A stretch of DNA of 10,664 nt, taken from the NCBI GenBank assembly GCA_027066595.1, contig JAMONG010000143.1, positions 1 to 10,664 on the forward strand, given 5' to 3'. This document shows positions 1 to 7,036 of the stretch, in pieces. The stretch comes from Sulfurovum sp. (GTDB taxonomy: Bacteria; Campylobacterota; Campylobacteria; Campylobacterales; Sulfurovaceae). Each line of letters opens with the position of its first letter. Positions within the stretch are counted from its first letter, which is position 1. The position numbers were made by a program, and so were the translations under genes. Under the pieces are notes generated by a model, which ran no database searches, was not told the origin of the DNA, and worked only from the letters and a program-made list of their open reading frames with translations.

Positions 1-1
1 A

Positions 2-625
2 CATTTTTCTATAGCTACATATCAAAAAAAGGGTGAAGATGAGTTCTATGTAGCACTTTTAAGTGCCGATGCACAGCAAAATATTATAAAAGTGAAAGAT
101 AAATTGTTCTCAAATTTAGAACAATTAAATAAAGAAACCATTTTAAAAGTTTTACCAACAGCCGTTGAAACTTCTTTAACTTATGCAGCTGTGTCTACAA
201 GTAAATCACTCTATACCAAATACTCTTTTGATGTAGAAGATGAAGATGCTATGGAAGCACGTGGAGACTTGATGATGATGATGGAAAGTGGGATGAAACC
301 AAGTGGTTTTGTGGTTGCAAACTATATTGATTTTAACAAAGTACTGAATGAGGAGAAACATGAAGAATATATGTTTTATGATGCATACTCTTTATGTAAA
401 TTAAAAATTATTTATGAACTTTCTAAAGAAAAGCCAGAGGCTGGAGCATTTGCACCATGTACAATGGTTATCTATCATAAAAAAGGGAGCAATAAGACAG
501 AGATAGTGACTCTGAGTATTGAAAATCTCACTTCAACATTGGCAATAAGTGATAAAAAAATGTTACAAATGCTTGAAAAAGCTCAAGAAACAATGAAAAG
601 CATCATCGAAGATGCTGCAGAATAG
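2..625 (+). CDS. DUF302-like two-domain protein, 5' end cut off by window edge
   Basis: The frame is open from the first full codon of the window, so this is the C-terminal 207 residues of a longer protein. An in-frame GTG at 92 is not needed as a start, because homology runs upstream of it. The first visible residues (FSIATYQKKGEDEF) align with the end of the first repeat of the next gene (MSMSIYTKKGEQT). The remainder aligns with that gene's second repeat, including the block SLCKL near visible residue 131 and PEAGAFAPC ending at about residue 153. The two genes are therefore tandem paralogs, each built of two DUF302-like repeats. The helical acidic linker carries a run of four methionines. 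By analogy with its neighbour it is probably exported, but its N-terminus is not in the window. Function is unknown. The stop is TAG at 623-625, 34 bp before the next start, which suggests co-transcription. Confidence 0.8.
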   Translation, partial: HFSIATYQKKGEDEFYVALLSADAQQNIIKVKDKLFSNLEQLNKETILKVLPTAVETSLTYAAVSTSKSLYTKYSFDVEDEDAMEARGDLMMMMESGMKPSGFVVANYIDFNKVLNEEKHEEYMFYDAYSLCKLKIIYELSKEKPEAGAFAPCTMVIYHKKGSNKTEIVTLSIENLTSTLAISDKKMLQMLEKAQETMKSIIEDAAE

Positions 626-643
626 TAAATTAAAATTTAATAC

Positions 644-649
644 AAAGGA
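644..649 (+). promoter_or_regulatory. Shine-Dalgarno that sets the start of the second DUF302-like gene
   Basis: AAAGGA lies 10 bases before the ATG at 660. An earlier in-frame ATG at 612 lies inside the preceding gene, has no such site, and would place a charged 16-residue stretch ahead of the signal peptide. This supports 660 as the true start. Confidence 0.6.
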
Positions 650-659
650 AAATAAAAGA

Positions 660-1634
660 ATGAAATTAATAGTTAAAGGGATGCTCTATGCATCATTTGC
701 AGTATGCTCTGTGATGGCTACAGAGGTAAAGGTTGCAGGAGAAGTAGCGAGTGAGGTACAAAATATTGTTTCAGATATTGAAATTATTACATCTCAAAAT
801 AGTGATGGAAAAATTACACCTAACAGTATAGAAGAGGCTTTTAAGAAAGCAGGGTTTACTGTATCTGCCAATAGAGATATGAATGGCCCTTTTGTAAAAC
901 AGTTTAAAGATTCAGGATTTGATACCTATAATCTTTTTACTTTCTATAAAAAAGAGGCAGTACTAGAACTAGTAAAGAAATATCCAAATGTTGGATTATT
1001 TGCACCTATGAGTATGTCTATTTATACTAAGAAAGGTGAGCAGACTATCTCTGTTTCTTCACTCTCCGCAGAAGCTATGGCTAAAATCATGAATGCACCT
1101 AGTGATGATGAAACTTTACTTACTTTACGCAAACTTGTAAAAGAGACCTTACAGAGTGCTATGCCAAAAGGTACCTTTACAAGTCCAAGTTACATCATGC
1201 AAAAAGCCAAAGGTGAGTTGGTTACACACTTTAGTATGGAGATGGATGAAGAAGAGTGGGAAGATGAACTAGATGAACTCAAAATGGGCTTTGAAGGTGA
1301 ACTCGCTCCCAATGGATTTGTGATAGCAGGATTCAATAACTTAGGTGATGAATTTGAAGAGGCAAAGTATGAAGCGTATGACTTTTATGAAGTTTATTCT
1401 ATATGTAAATTACCCGTTATCTTCGCTATTGCAAAAAGTAGACCAGAAGCAGGAGCATATGCACCATGTTCGCTTTATTTAAGTAAGAAAAAAGATGACA
1501 AGATGTTAGATATTGCTTTTCCATCTGTATACAATTGGATGTCATCAATGGCGATAGAGAATAAAGAAGATATGGAAGTATTGGAAAATGCACAAAAGGG
1601 TATGCAAAAGATTTTAACCTCTTTAACAGAGTAG
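660..1634 (+). CDS. Exported tandem DUF302-like domain protein
   Basis: A 324-residue protein with a Sec-type signal peptide (MKLIVKGMLYASFAVCSVMA, cleavage likely after residue 20). Cys16 does not sit in a good lipobox. The mature part holds two related repeats. Repeat 1 (about 58-145) contains KYPNVGLFAPMSMSIYTKKG. Repeat 2 (about 215-300) contains SICKL (Cys249) and RPEAGAYAPC (Cys270). The repeats share the pattern K-x-P-x-[AV]-G-x-[FY]-A-P, reminiscent of the conserved NP-x-x-G-x-x-x-P core of DUF302. Only the second repeat carries the cysteine pair, which is also present in the upstream paralog. An acidic linker (about 193-216) separates the repeats. The likely location is the periplasm. 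DUF302 proteins often occur near sulfur-oxidation and respiratory genes, but no biochemical role is established. The 214-bp gap downstream suggests that the following operon is transcribed separately. Confidence 0.8.
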   Translation: MKLIVKGMLYASFAVCSVMATEVKVAGEVASEVQNIVSDIEIITSQNSDGKITPNSIEEAFKKAGFTVSANRDMNGPFVKQFKDSGFDTYNLFTFYKKEAVLELVKKYPNVGLFAPMSMSIYTKKGEQTISVSSLSAEAMAKIMNAPSDDETLLTLRKLVKETLQSAMPKGTFTSPSYIMQKAKGELVTHFSMEMDEEEWEDELDELKMGFEGELAPNGFVIAGFNNLGDEFEEAKYEAYDFYEVYSICKLPVIFAIAKSRPEAGAYAPCSLYLSKKKDDKMLDIAFPSVYNWMSSMAIENKEDMEVLENAQKGMQKILTSLTE

Positions 1635-1806
1635 ATAGGCAATGAGGTACGTATATGGAGTTCATCAATATTTTTTATAGAAAGAATTTATATTCGCTAC
1701 ATATACAAAAAAAAGAATAGAAAAATATTGTAAATAACCGTGGTTTAATCCAAAGTTTTATAGTATTTATCTATGCGTTTACCCTAGTCTTAGATAGATT
1801 ATGGGG

Positions 1807-1825
1807 ACTTATAACTATTATAAGT
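1807..1825. promoter_or_regulatory. 19-bp perfect inverted repeat, candidate Fur/PerR-family operator
   Basis: The arms are ACTTATAA (1807-1814) and TTATAAGT (1818-1825) around CTA. The core 1809-1823, TTATAACTATTATAA, differs at one position from the 7-1-7 PerR box of Bacillus subtilis (TTATAATnATTATAA). It overlaps a possible -10 (TATAAC) and ends 24 bp before the ATG of the operon's first gene, where a bound repressor would block transcription. The match is visible in the sequence; the identity of any regulator is inference. Chance matches are easier in such AT-rich DNA. Confidence 0.4.
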
Positions 1826-1837
1826 TTAGCTAAATTT

Positions 1838-1844
1838 AAGGAGG
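1838..1844 (+). promoter_or_regulatory. Strong Shine-Dalgarno for the ferredoxin subunit
   Basis: AAGGAGG ends four bases before the ATG at 1849. It is an almost full anti-SD match and fixes the start, consistent with the immediate PsrB-like N-terminus MKLGFLVDLNLC. Confidence 0.75.
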
Positions 1845-1848
1845 AAGC

Positions 1849-2604
1849 ATGAAATTAGGTTTCTTGGTTGACCTTAACCTATGTATGGGTTGTAAAGGTT
1901 GTGAGATTGCTTGTAAAGTGGAAAACGAAGTACCACTTAGTACTTGGCGTTTACGTGTTAAATATATCGATTTAGGGACATTCCCAGATACAAGAAGATC
2001 GTTTACACCACTACGTTGTAACCACTGTGAGTCTGCGCCTTGTGAGCGTATCTGTCCAGTATCGGCATTGCATTACTTAGAAAATGGTATTGTTAATATT
2101 GACAGTGCAAGATGTATTGGTTGTGCTGGATGTATGATGGCTTGTCCTTATGGTGCTATCTATATGGACCCTGAGACAAACACGGCAGATAAATGTACAT
2201 ACTGTGCACACAGAATTGAGTCAGGTATGATGCCAGCATGTGTGGTTGCTTGTCCAGTTGAAGCAAATATCTTTGGAGATCTTGAAGATGATCATTCAAA
2301 TATTTCACTTTATATTATGGAGCATAAAGGTGCTGTTCAGGTACGTAAACCTGAGAAACACACAAATCCCCATCATTATTATGTAGGTGGCGGTAATCAG
2401 ACACTTAATCCACTTGCACATCAAAGAATTGAAGGGTATAACCTCTTTAACAATATTACACATTTAGATCATGTAGGCGATAAAAATCATGGTATTTTAG
2501 ATAGATTCCTAGCACCATTTGTAGGACATGATACACCTGATAATGTTAGTTTTATAGAATCTGCTACATCTGAAGAGTCACATGAACAAGAGGGAGGTCA
2601 CTAA
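1849..2604 (+). CDS. 4Fe-4S ferredoxin electron-transfer subunit of a molybdoenzyme (PsrB/DmsB-like)
   Basis: A 251-residue iron-sulfur subunit that should pass electrons between the NrfD-type membrane subunit and the catalytic subunit. Sixteen cysteines form four [4Fe-4S] sites: C12-x2-C-x2-C-x3-C22; C57-x2-C-x4-C-x3-C69; C89-x2-C-x2-C-x3-C99; and C116-x2-C-x11-C-x3-C135. This is the classic layout of PsrB, DmsB and TtrB. There is no signal peptide, so export is expected by co-translocation with the Tat-bearing catalytic subunit. After the last cluster a C-terminal extension (about 145-251) contains 12 histidines and the segment VRKPEKHTNPHHYYVGGG. This makes it longer than the roughly 190-residue PsrB type. 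It is the first gene of the operon; its TAA lies one base before the ATG of the next gene, whose ribosome site sits inside its last codons. Family assignment is firm; substrate is not. Confidence 0.93.
   Translation: MKLGFLVDLNLCMGCKGCEIACKVENEVPLSTWRLRVKYIDLGTFPDTRRSFTPLRCNHCESAPCERICPVSALHYLENGIVNIDSARCIGCAGCMMACPYGAIYMDPETNTADKCTYCAHRIESGMMPACVVACPVEANIFGDLEDDHSNISLYIMEHKGAVQVRKPEKHTNPHHYYVGGGNQTLNPLAHQRIEGYNLFNNITHLDHVGDKNHGILDRFLAPFVGHDTPDNVSFIESATSEESHEQEGGH
2592..2598 (+). promoter_or_regulatory. Shine-Dalgarno that sets the NrfD-subunit start
   Basis: GGGAGGT lies seven bases before the ATG at 2606, inside the end of the ferredoxin gene. The longer in-frame ATG at 2582 overlaps the ferredoxin gene by 23 bases and would add the charged leader MNKREVTK without a ribosome site, so 2606 is preferred. 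Confidence 0.7.
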
Positions 2605-2605
2605 A

Positions 2606-3556
2606 ATGGTAGAAAATGCAATTCATGCAACACAAGCTGTTGTAACATTGGATGTACCTATTCAAGGTATCGTATGGGGTAGTATTATTACTGTCAATAT
2701 GTGGGCTAAAAGTATCGGTACAGGTGTTGTTTTCTTAGCAGCATTTTTATGGTTTAGACACAACAAAGAAGATATGCCAAACTTAAGATGGGCAATGCCT
2801 ATCATCGCATTTTTAGCATTAAATGTTTTCTTATTATTTACACTGATTGACTTACACCAACCGTATAGAATGATTAATATCTTTTTACACCCACATTGGA
2901 CTTCATCTATTACTGTAGGTGCTTGGTTAGCTTCTATATTTTTAGGACTTATCTCTATCCTTATGTTTATTGGTGTGGGAGAGAAGTTCCCAGGTGTACC
3001 ATTTAAAGGGTGTTTACTGACTAAGTTTGGTAGAAACAATGGTCCTTTATATGAAAAGTTGATGCCATTTTTGATTTTCCTAGCAATCCCTGTAACAACA
3101 TATACAGCGATTATTATGGCTCAGTCATCTGCACGTGAGTTATGGCAAGCACCAACTGAAGTCATGCAAATGATGTGGGCAGCACTTATGGCAGGCTCAG
3201 CTGCACTGATTTTCATATCTGGAGAGTGGACAAAAGAAGCTAGAAAAGATTTAGCACTTATCTTAGCACTTTCTACGTTCTTCTCATTTGGTATGTATAT
3301 GTCTGAGTATTTCTTCTCATTCAAATCATCTGAAGCAGAAGCAGTATTGGCATTTGTTCACTCTGGTGGTTCATACAACATTGAATTCTGGATTGGTATG
3401 ACTTTAGGGTTTATTATTCCATTTTTTATCGCTGTAGGTAACATGAAGAGTGATAACAAAACGCTGCTTAAATTTGCAGCTATTTTAGCATTGGTAGGGT
3501 TATTCTTGGTAAAAGATGTATGGCTCAAAATTCCACAAATGCTACCGTTGAGTTAA
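2606..3556 (+). CDS. nrfD: NrfD/PsrC-family quinone-reactive membrane anchor subunit
   Basis: A 316-residue integral membrane protein with about eight hydrophobic helices (roughly 22-50, 62-82, 101-125, 152-172, 184-205, 214-236, 258-278 and 286-304). This matches the eight-helix NrfD/PsrC fold and is close in length to PsrC of Wolinella. The family motif is present: a helix end with an acidic residue followed by a conserved loop (IDLHQPYRMINIFLHP at about 81-96), then SSITVGAW at the next helix. The subunit should exchange electrons with menaquinone and anchor the catalytic and ferredoxin subunits on the periplasmic side. No heme ligands are expected in this family. It is co-translated with both neighbours: one base separates it from the preceding stop, and its own TAA overlaps the ribosome site of the next gene. 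Confidence 0.92.
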   Translation: MVENAIHATQAVVTLDVPIQGIVWGSIITVNMWAKSIGTGVVFLAAFLWFRHNKEDMPNLRWAMPIIAFLALNVFLLFTLIDLHQPYRMINIFLHPHWTSSITVGAWLASIFLGLISILMFIGVGEKFPGVPFKGCLLTKFGRNNGPLYEKLMPFLIFLAIPVTTYTAIIMAQSSARELWQAPTEVMQMMWAALMAGSAALIFISGEWTKEARKDLALILALSTFFSFGMYMSEYFFSFKSSEAEAVLAFVHSGGSYNIEFWIGMTLGFIIPFFIAVGNMKSDNKTLLKFAAILALVGLFLVKDVWLKIPQMLPLS

Positions 3557-3560
3557 GGAG
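3555..3560 (+). promoter_or_regulatory. Shine-Dalgarno of the catalytic subunit overlapping the preceding stop
   Basis: AAGGAG begins within the TAA stop of the membrane subunit (3554-3556) and lies nine bases before the ATG at 3570. The overlap points to translational coupling, and the start places the Tat motif 15 residues in. Confidence 0.65.
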
Positions 3561-3569
3561 AAGAGATTT

Positions 3570-6500
3570 ATGACAAAATCAATGAAAAACGACAATAAAA
3601 ACTTTATTGAAGGCAGAAGAAGCTTTCTTAAAGGAACAGCGTATTCTGTTGCAGGTGCAACACTCGCAGCTGGTGTATTTGAGACAGTTGTAACAACACC
3701 TGCTCAAGCTGAGAGTAAATTTACAGCAACACCTAAAACACTTTCATATTATCCACCACTAGAAGAGTGGGATAGCTTTACAGAGCTTAGTGGACAAGAT
3801 TGGAAGCGTGGTGGTACTTCAAGAAATGGTGTACAAAGTGAAGAAAACCCAGATGGTATTAAAGCCATTGAATATATGCTTGTACCAACATCATGTTCAA
3901 ACTGTGAAGCTTCATGTGGTCTAACTGCATGGGTTGACCTCTCTACTTACAAAGCGGGTGGACAATTAGCGGTTAAGAAATATATGGGTAACCCACTTCA
4001 CTCAGGATCTCGCGGTAGAAACTGTGCGAAGGGTTATGCAACTCAGTCACAAATGTACGATCCAGATAGAATTCCTTTCCCTTTAATGAGAGCACCAGGT
4101 TCAAAAAGAGGTGAAGGTAAGTGGGTTAGAACTAAATGGGAAGATGCGATGGCTATCATCGGTAAAAAAATGCATGATACCCTTAAAGTAGGTGATGAGA
4201 TTTCTAAAAAATCAATCATGTACCATGTTGGACGTCCAAATGAAAATGGTTTCGGTCACCGTGTACCTCACTCAATGGGTCTTGATGGATATGATTCACA
4301 TACTAACATCTGTTCTGCAGGTGCTAGACAAGGGACTATTCAGTGGTCTAATGACGACAGAAACTCACCAGATTGGGCTAATGCGAAGCTTATCTTCCTT
4401 CAGTCTTCTCATGCAGCAGATGCAGGACACTATTTCCAACAAGCAGCAGGGCGTATTGCTGAAGCACGTAAAAAAGGTGCAAAGCTTGTTGTTATGGATC
4501 CAAGACTTTCTAACTCTGCAGGTATGGCAGACTTATGGGTACCTTGTTGGCCAGGAACAGAGACAGCTCTGTACTTATACCTTGCGAACAGAATTCTTAA
4601 TGAAAAAGGTATTAATGGTGAAGACCTTGTAAACCATAACTTTGTGAAAAACTGGGTTAACTGGGACCACTTAATGAAAGACAGAGAGTACCTTCAAGTA
4701 CTTCTTGACAAAAAATACATTAAGTCCATTCCAGAAGGAAATTCTTATGAAGATTTCATTACGATGATTTCTGAAATGTATTCTCCTTATACACTTGACT
4801 TTGTAGCGGAAGAGTGTCGTATCGAAAAACGTATTGTAGAAAAACTTTATGATATGTTTATCGATGCAGGTGCAAGAGTGGCTACATACATCTGGAGAGC
4901 AGGACCGATTGGTCACAAAGGTGGATGGATGATTGCTAGATCAGCATTCTTACCATTTGTTCTTCGTGGTGCAATGGCTGGAGACAAAGGTGGCGTAGGA
5001 CTACACCACTGGCATGTTATCTCTGTAAATGGTAAAGGAGATGCTGCAGCACAAGCAGGAGCAAGACCTCCAAAAGTTGATGTTTGGAATGAGATTGCTT
5101 GGCCACCTGAGTATCCACTAAGTTCATACGAGATGTCTCACATCATGCCTCACTTATTACTCGATGATGAGTGGAGAAACAAATGGAACGCTAAAGGACT
5201 TAAAGTACCTGAAAAGTTAGCCGTATGGATTCCTCGTATGTATAACCCTGTTTGGATTAACCCAGATGGATTTAGATGGATTGAATGTCTTAAACGTGAA
5301 GATAAAATCGAAATGTCATTTAACCTTTCTCCTACATGGTCAGAGACTAACTGGTATTGTGACTTCATTCTTCCAGTGGGACTTGCTGGTGAAAGACATG
5401 ATCAACATTCTGAGGCAACTGAGCCAAAAAGATGGTTATCTTTCCGTAACCCAGCATTAAGAGTTGCACTAGAAAAAACAGGTTGGAAACCAAATGATCC
5501 AACTAAAGCGACACTTGAGGCACATATTAAAGCAGGTCTTGGTGAAGTATGGGAAGAAGTAGAATTCTGGGCAAATATAATGGTACACCATGTAGACCCA
5601 GATGGATCTTTAGGTGTTAGAAAGTACTGGGCTTCTAAAGAAGATCCGACAAGAGCAGTGACGATTCCAGAGTGGTATCAAGCAGCATTTGACAAGCTTC
5701 CTAATCTTAAAAAAGCAGCAAAAGCAGCATATCCTAATTCTAAGTATCCTAACTATGAGATGATGAGAGATAGAGGTACATGGTTAGAAGAAGATAATAT
5801 CTTTAAACCACAAGAAAGACCACTTAAAAAAGTGGGTACTAAGTATATCTCTCATGGTCATGAATATGATGAATCAGCAGTAGTTAAAGATGAATTTGGT
5901 GTGCTTATGGCAACAGATGCACATGGTAAAGAAAAAGCGATTGGTGTTGAAGTAGATGGCGAACTTGTACAAGGTTTCCATACATTGACTAAAAAGCTTG
6001 ACTTCTACTGTGAGTGGTTTAAAGATTGGAAATGGCCAGAGTATGCTATACCTATCTACCCAACAACAAAAGAAGACAGAGTAAAAATGACACATGTTGT
6101 AACACAAGTACACCATGACTTCATGCAAAAAGATAATGAATTTGCACTGAACACTGTATTTAGATTGCCATACAATATTCATACACGTTCTGTAAACTCT
6201 AAACACCTTATGGAGATTTCACAAAACCATAACCCAGTGTGGATGTATACTAAAGATGCTGAAAAGCTTAATATTAAACGTGGAGATGCAGTAAAAGTAA
6301 CAATTACAGATACAGTTTCTGGTTTAGAATCAGGTTACTTTATTGCTATGGCAGTGCCAACTGAGGCTACTATGCCTGGTGTAATGGCATGTTCACACCA
6401 TGCAGGTAGATGGAAACTTAAAAATGCAGTTGATATTCCAGGCTTTGAACACAAACTAGGTGTTATGGGACTTGGTGCACCACTTTACGATATGACTATG

Positions 6501-6902
6501 GATGGTAAAATCGGTACACTTAAACCTACACAAAGTATTGTAGACGGTATGGAAGAGAACAAAGACTCTTGGCAGTTTAAAGAGTACAACAGAGACCTTG
6601 ATAACATTTGGTGGGATGGTCTTTCAGGTTCATGGCAAAATGCTGTGGCACCTTCTCACCCAGATCCAATCGCGGGTCACCATGCATGGCACCAAAAAGT
6701 GATTGTAGAACTTGCGGGTAAAGATGATGTAATCGGTGATATTTATGTGAACTACGAGAACAACATGAAAGTATACCAAGCTTGGAGAGATGACTTAACA
6801 CGTCCTCTTGATGAGACAGATACACTCAGACGTCCTCAACACATTAAACGTCCTGCTGTACCTTTGTCTGACAAAGCGTACTCAGTAAATATTAAAGGGT
6901 AA
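3570..6902 (+). CDS. Tat-exported molybdopterin (bis-PGD) oxidoreductase catalytic subunit, sulfur-compound reductase type
   Basis: A 1110-residue DMSO-reductase-family enzyme. The N-terminus has a twin-arginine signal (GRRSFLKG at 15-22), a hydrophobic stretch and a likely cut after AQA (residue 47), so it acts in the periplasm. An FS0 [4Fe-4S] site is formed by C109-x2-C112-x3-C116 and C152 (NCAKG). Cys248 in SHTNICSAGARQG is the probable Mo/W ligand. WPGTETAL (327-334) and ERHDQHSEATEP (608-619) are typical cofactor-domain blocks, and the C-terminal molybdopterin-binding domain spans about 860-1050. The chain is some 300 residues longer than PsrA/PhsA. Much of the excess lies between about 640 and 850 and in the tail. 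Size and B-C-A gene order recall tetrathionate reductase (ttrBCA). The conserved blocks also recall the phenylacetyl-CoA:acceptor oxidoreductase-like clade. Polysulfide, tetrathionate or thiosulfate reduction and sulfite oxidation remain open. Confidence 0.93.
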   Translation: MTKSMKNDNKNFIEGRRSFLKGTAYSVAGATLAAGVFETVVTTPAQAESKFTATPKTLSYYPPLEEWDSFTELSGQDWKRGGTSRNGVQSEENPDGIKAIEYMLVPTSCSNCEASCGLTAWVDLSTYKAGGQLAVKKYMGNPLHSGSRGRNCAKGYATQSQMYDPDRIPFPLMRAPGSKRGEGKWVRTKWEDAMAIIGKKMHDTLKVGDEISKKSIMYHVGRPNENGFGHRVPHSMGLDGYDSHTNICSAGARQGTIQWSNDDRNSPDWANAKLIFLQSSHAADAGHYFQQAAGRIAEARKKGAKLVVMDPRLSNSAGMADLWVPCWPGTETALYLYLANRILNEKGINGEDLVNHNFVKNWVNWDHLMKDREYLQVLLDKKYIKSIPEGNSYEDFITMISEMYSPYTLDFVAEECRIEKRIVEKLYDMFIDAGARVATYIWRAGPIGHKGGWMIARSAFLPFVLRGAMAGDKGGVGLHHWHVISVNGKGDAAAQAGARPPKVDVWNEIAWPPEYPLSSYEMSHIMPHLLLDDEWRNKWNAKGLKVPEKLAVWIPRMYNPVWINPDGFRWIECLKREDKIEMSFNLSPTWSETNWYCDFILPVGLAGERHDQHSEATEPKRWLSFRNPALRVALEKTGWKPNDPTKATLEAHIKAGLGEVWEEVEFWANIMVHHVDPDGSLGVRKYWASKEDPTRAVTIPEWYQAAFDKLPNLKKAAKAAYPNSKYPNYEMMRDRGTWLEEDNIFKPQERPLKKVGTKYISHGHEYDESAVVKDEFGVLMATDAHGKEKAIGVEVDGELVQGFHTLTKKLDFYCEWFKDWKWPEYAIPIYPTTKEDRVKMTHVVTQVHHDFMQKDNEFALNTVFRLPYNIHTRSVNSKHLMEISQNHNPVWMYTKDAEKLNIKRGDAVKVTITDTVSGLESGYFIAMAVPTEATMPGVMACSHHAGRWKLKNAVDIPGFEHKLGVMGLGAPLYDMTMDGKIGTLKPTQSIVDGMEENKDSWQFKEYNRDLDNIWWDGLSGSWQNAVAPSHPDPIAGHHAWHQKVIVELAGKDDVIGDIYVNYENNMKVYQAWRDDLTRPLDETDTLRRPQHIKRPAVPLSDKAYSVNIKG

Positions 6903-6916
6903 CCTTTTATCCTAGT

Positions 6917-6937
6917 GGGCAGATATTGAATCTGCCC
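6917..6937 (+). terminator. GC-rich hairpin after the molybdoenzyme operon, possible terminator
   Basis: Arms GGGCAGAT (6917-6924) and ATCTGCCC (6930-6937) form a perfect 8-bp stem with a 5-base loop, 14 bp after the catalytic subunit's stop. No clear U-tract follows (CTGCTTCATAC), so this is not a textbook intrinsic terminator. It may be a weak terminator, a 3'-end stabiliser or a partial read-through point into the accessory operon. Confidence 0.5.
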
Positions 6938-6995
6938 CTGCTTCATACAATTTCCCAGATAAATTCTCTCTTTTACGTTTTATTTATCTTGAAAG

Positions 6996-7004
6996 TGGTA
7001 TAGT
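6996..7004 (+). promoter_or_regulatory. Extended -10 promoter for the accessory operon
   Basis: TGGTATAGT matches the extended -10 form TGnTATAnT. T-rich DNA lies upstream (6971-6990) and there is no good -35, the style known for the main sigma factor of Campylobacter and relatives. Transcription would start near 7011, about 25 bases before the chaperone ATG. Confidence 0.5.
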
Positions 7005-7036
7005 GCCAAAATATTAAACATGAAAGAACTTTACTT

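Larger units (their letters stand above)
1635..1848 (+). promoter_or_regulatory. Intergenic regulatory region upstream of the molybdoenzyme operon
   Basis: This very AT-rich 214-bp region has no credible gene on either strand. It should hold the promoter of the B-C-A operon. Weak -10-like hexamers are visible (TATAGT at 1759-1764, TATAAC at 1810-1815), but neither has a convincing -35. The right end carries two abutting dyads (1807-1825 and 1825-1834) just before the ribosome site. A 10-bp inverted repeat (CAATATTTTT at 1666-1675 with AAAAATATTG at 1721-1730) spans a 45-base loop. It is AT-only apart from its ends and may be chance. No canonical terminator for the DUF302-like genes is seen. 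Confidence 0.45.

Noticed and set aside
661..720. Lipoprotein signal in the second DUF302-like protein
   Set aside because: Cys16 is preceded by Phe-Ala-Val, which does not fit the lipobox, and a normal signal-peptidase site follows at residue 20.
1666..1730. 10-bp inverted repeat as a terminator or riboswitch-like structure
   Set aside because: The arms are nearly all A/T with a 45-base loop, which is easily expected by chance here and would be a weak structure.
4192..4632. Plus-strand 146-codon open frame inside the catalytic gene
   Set aside because: It lies in another frame within well-conserved molybdoenzyme sequence and its translation has no domain character.
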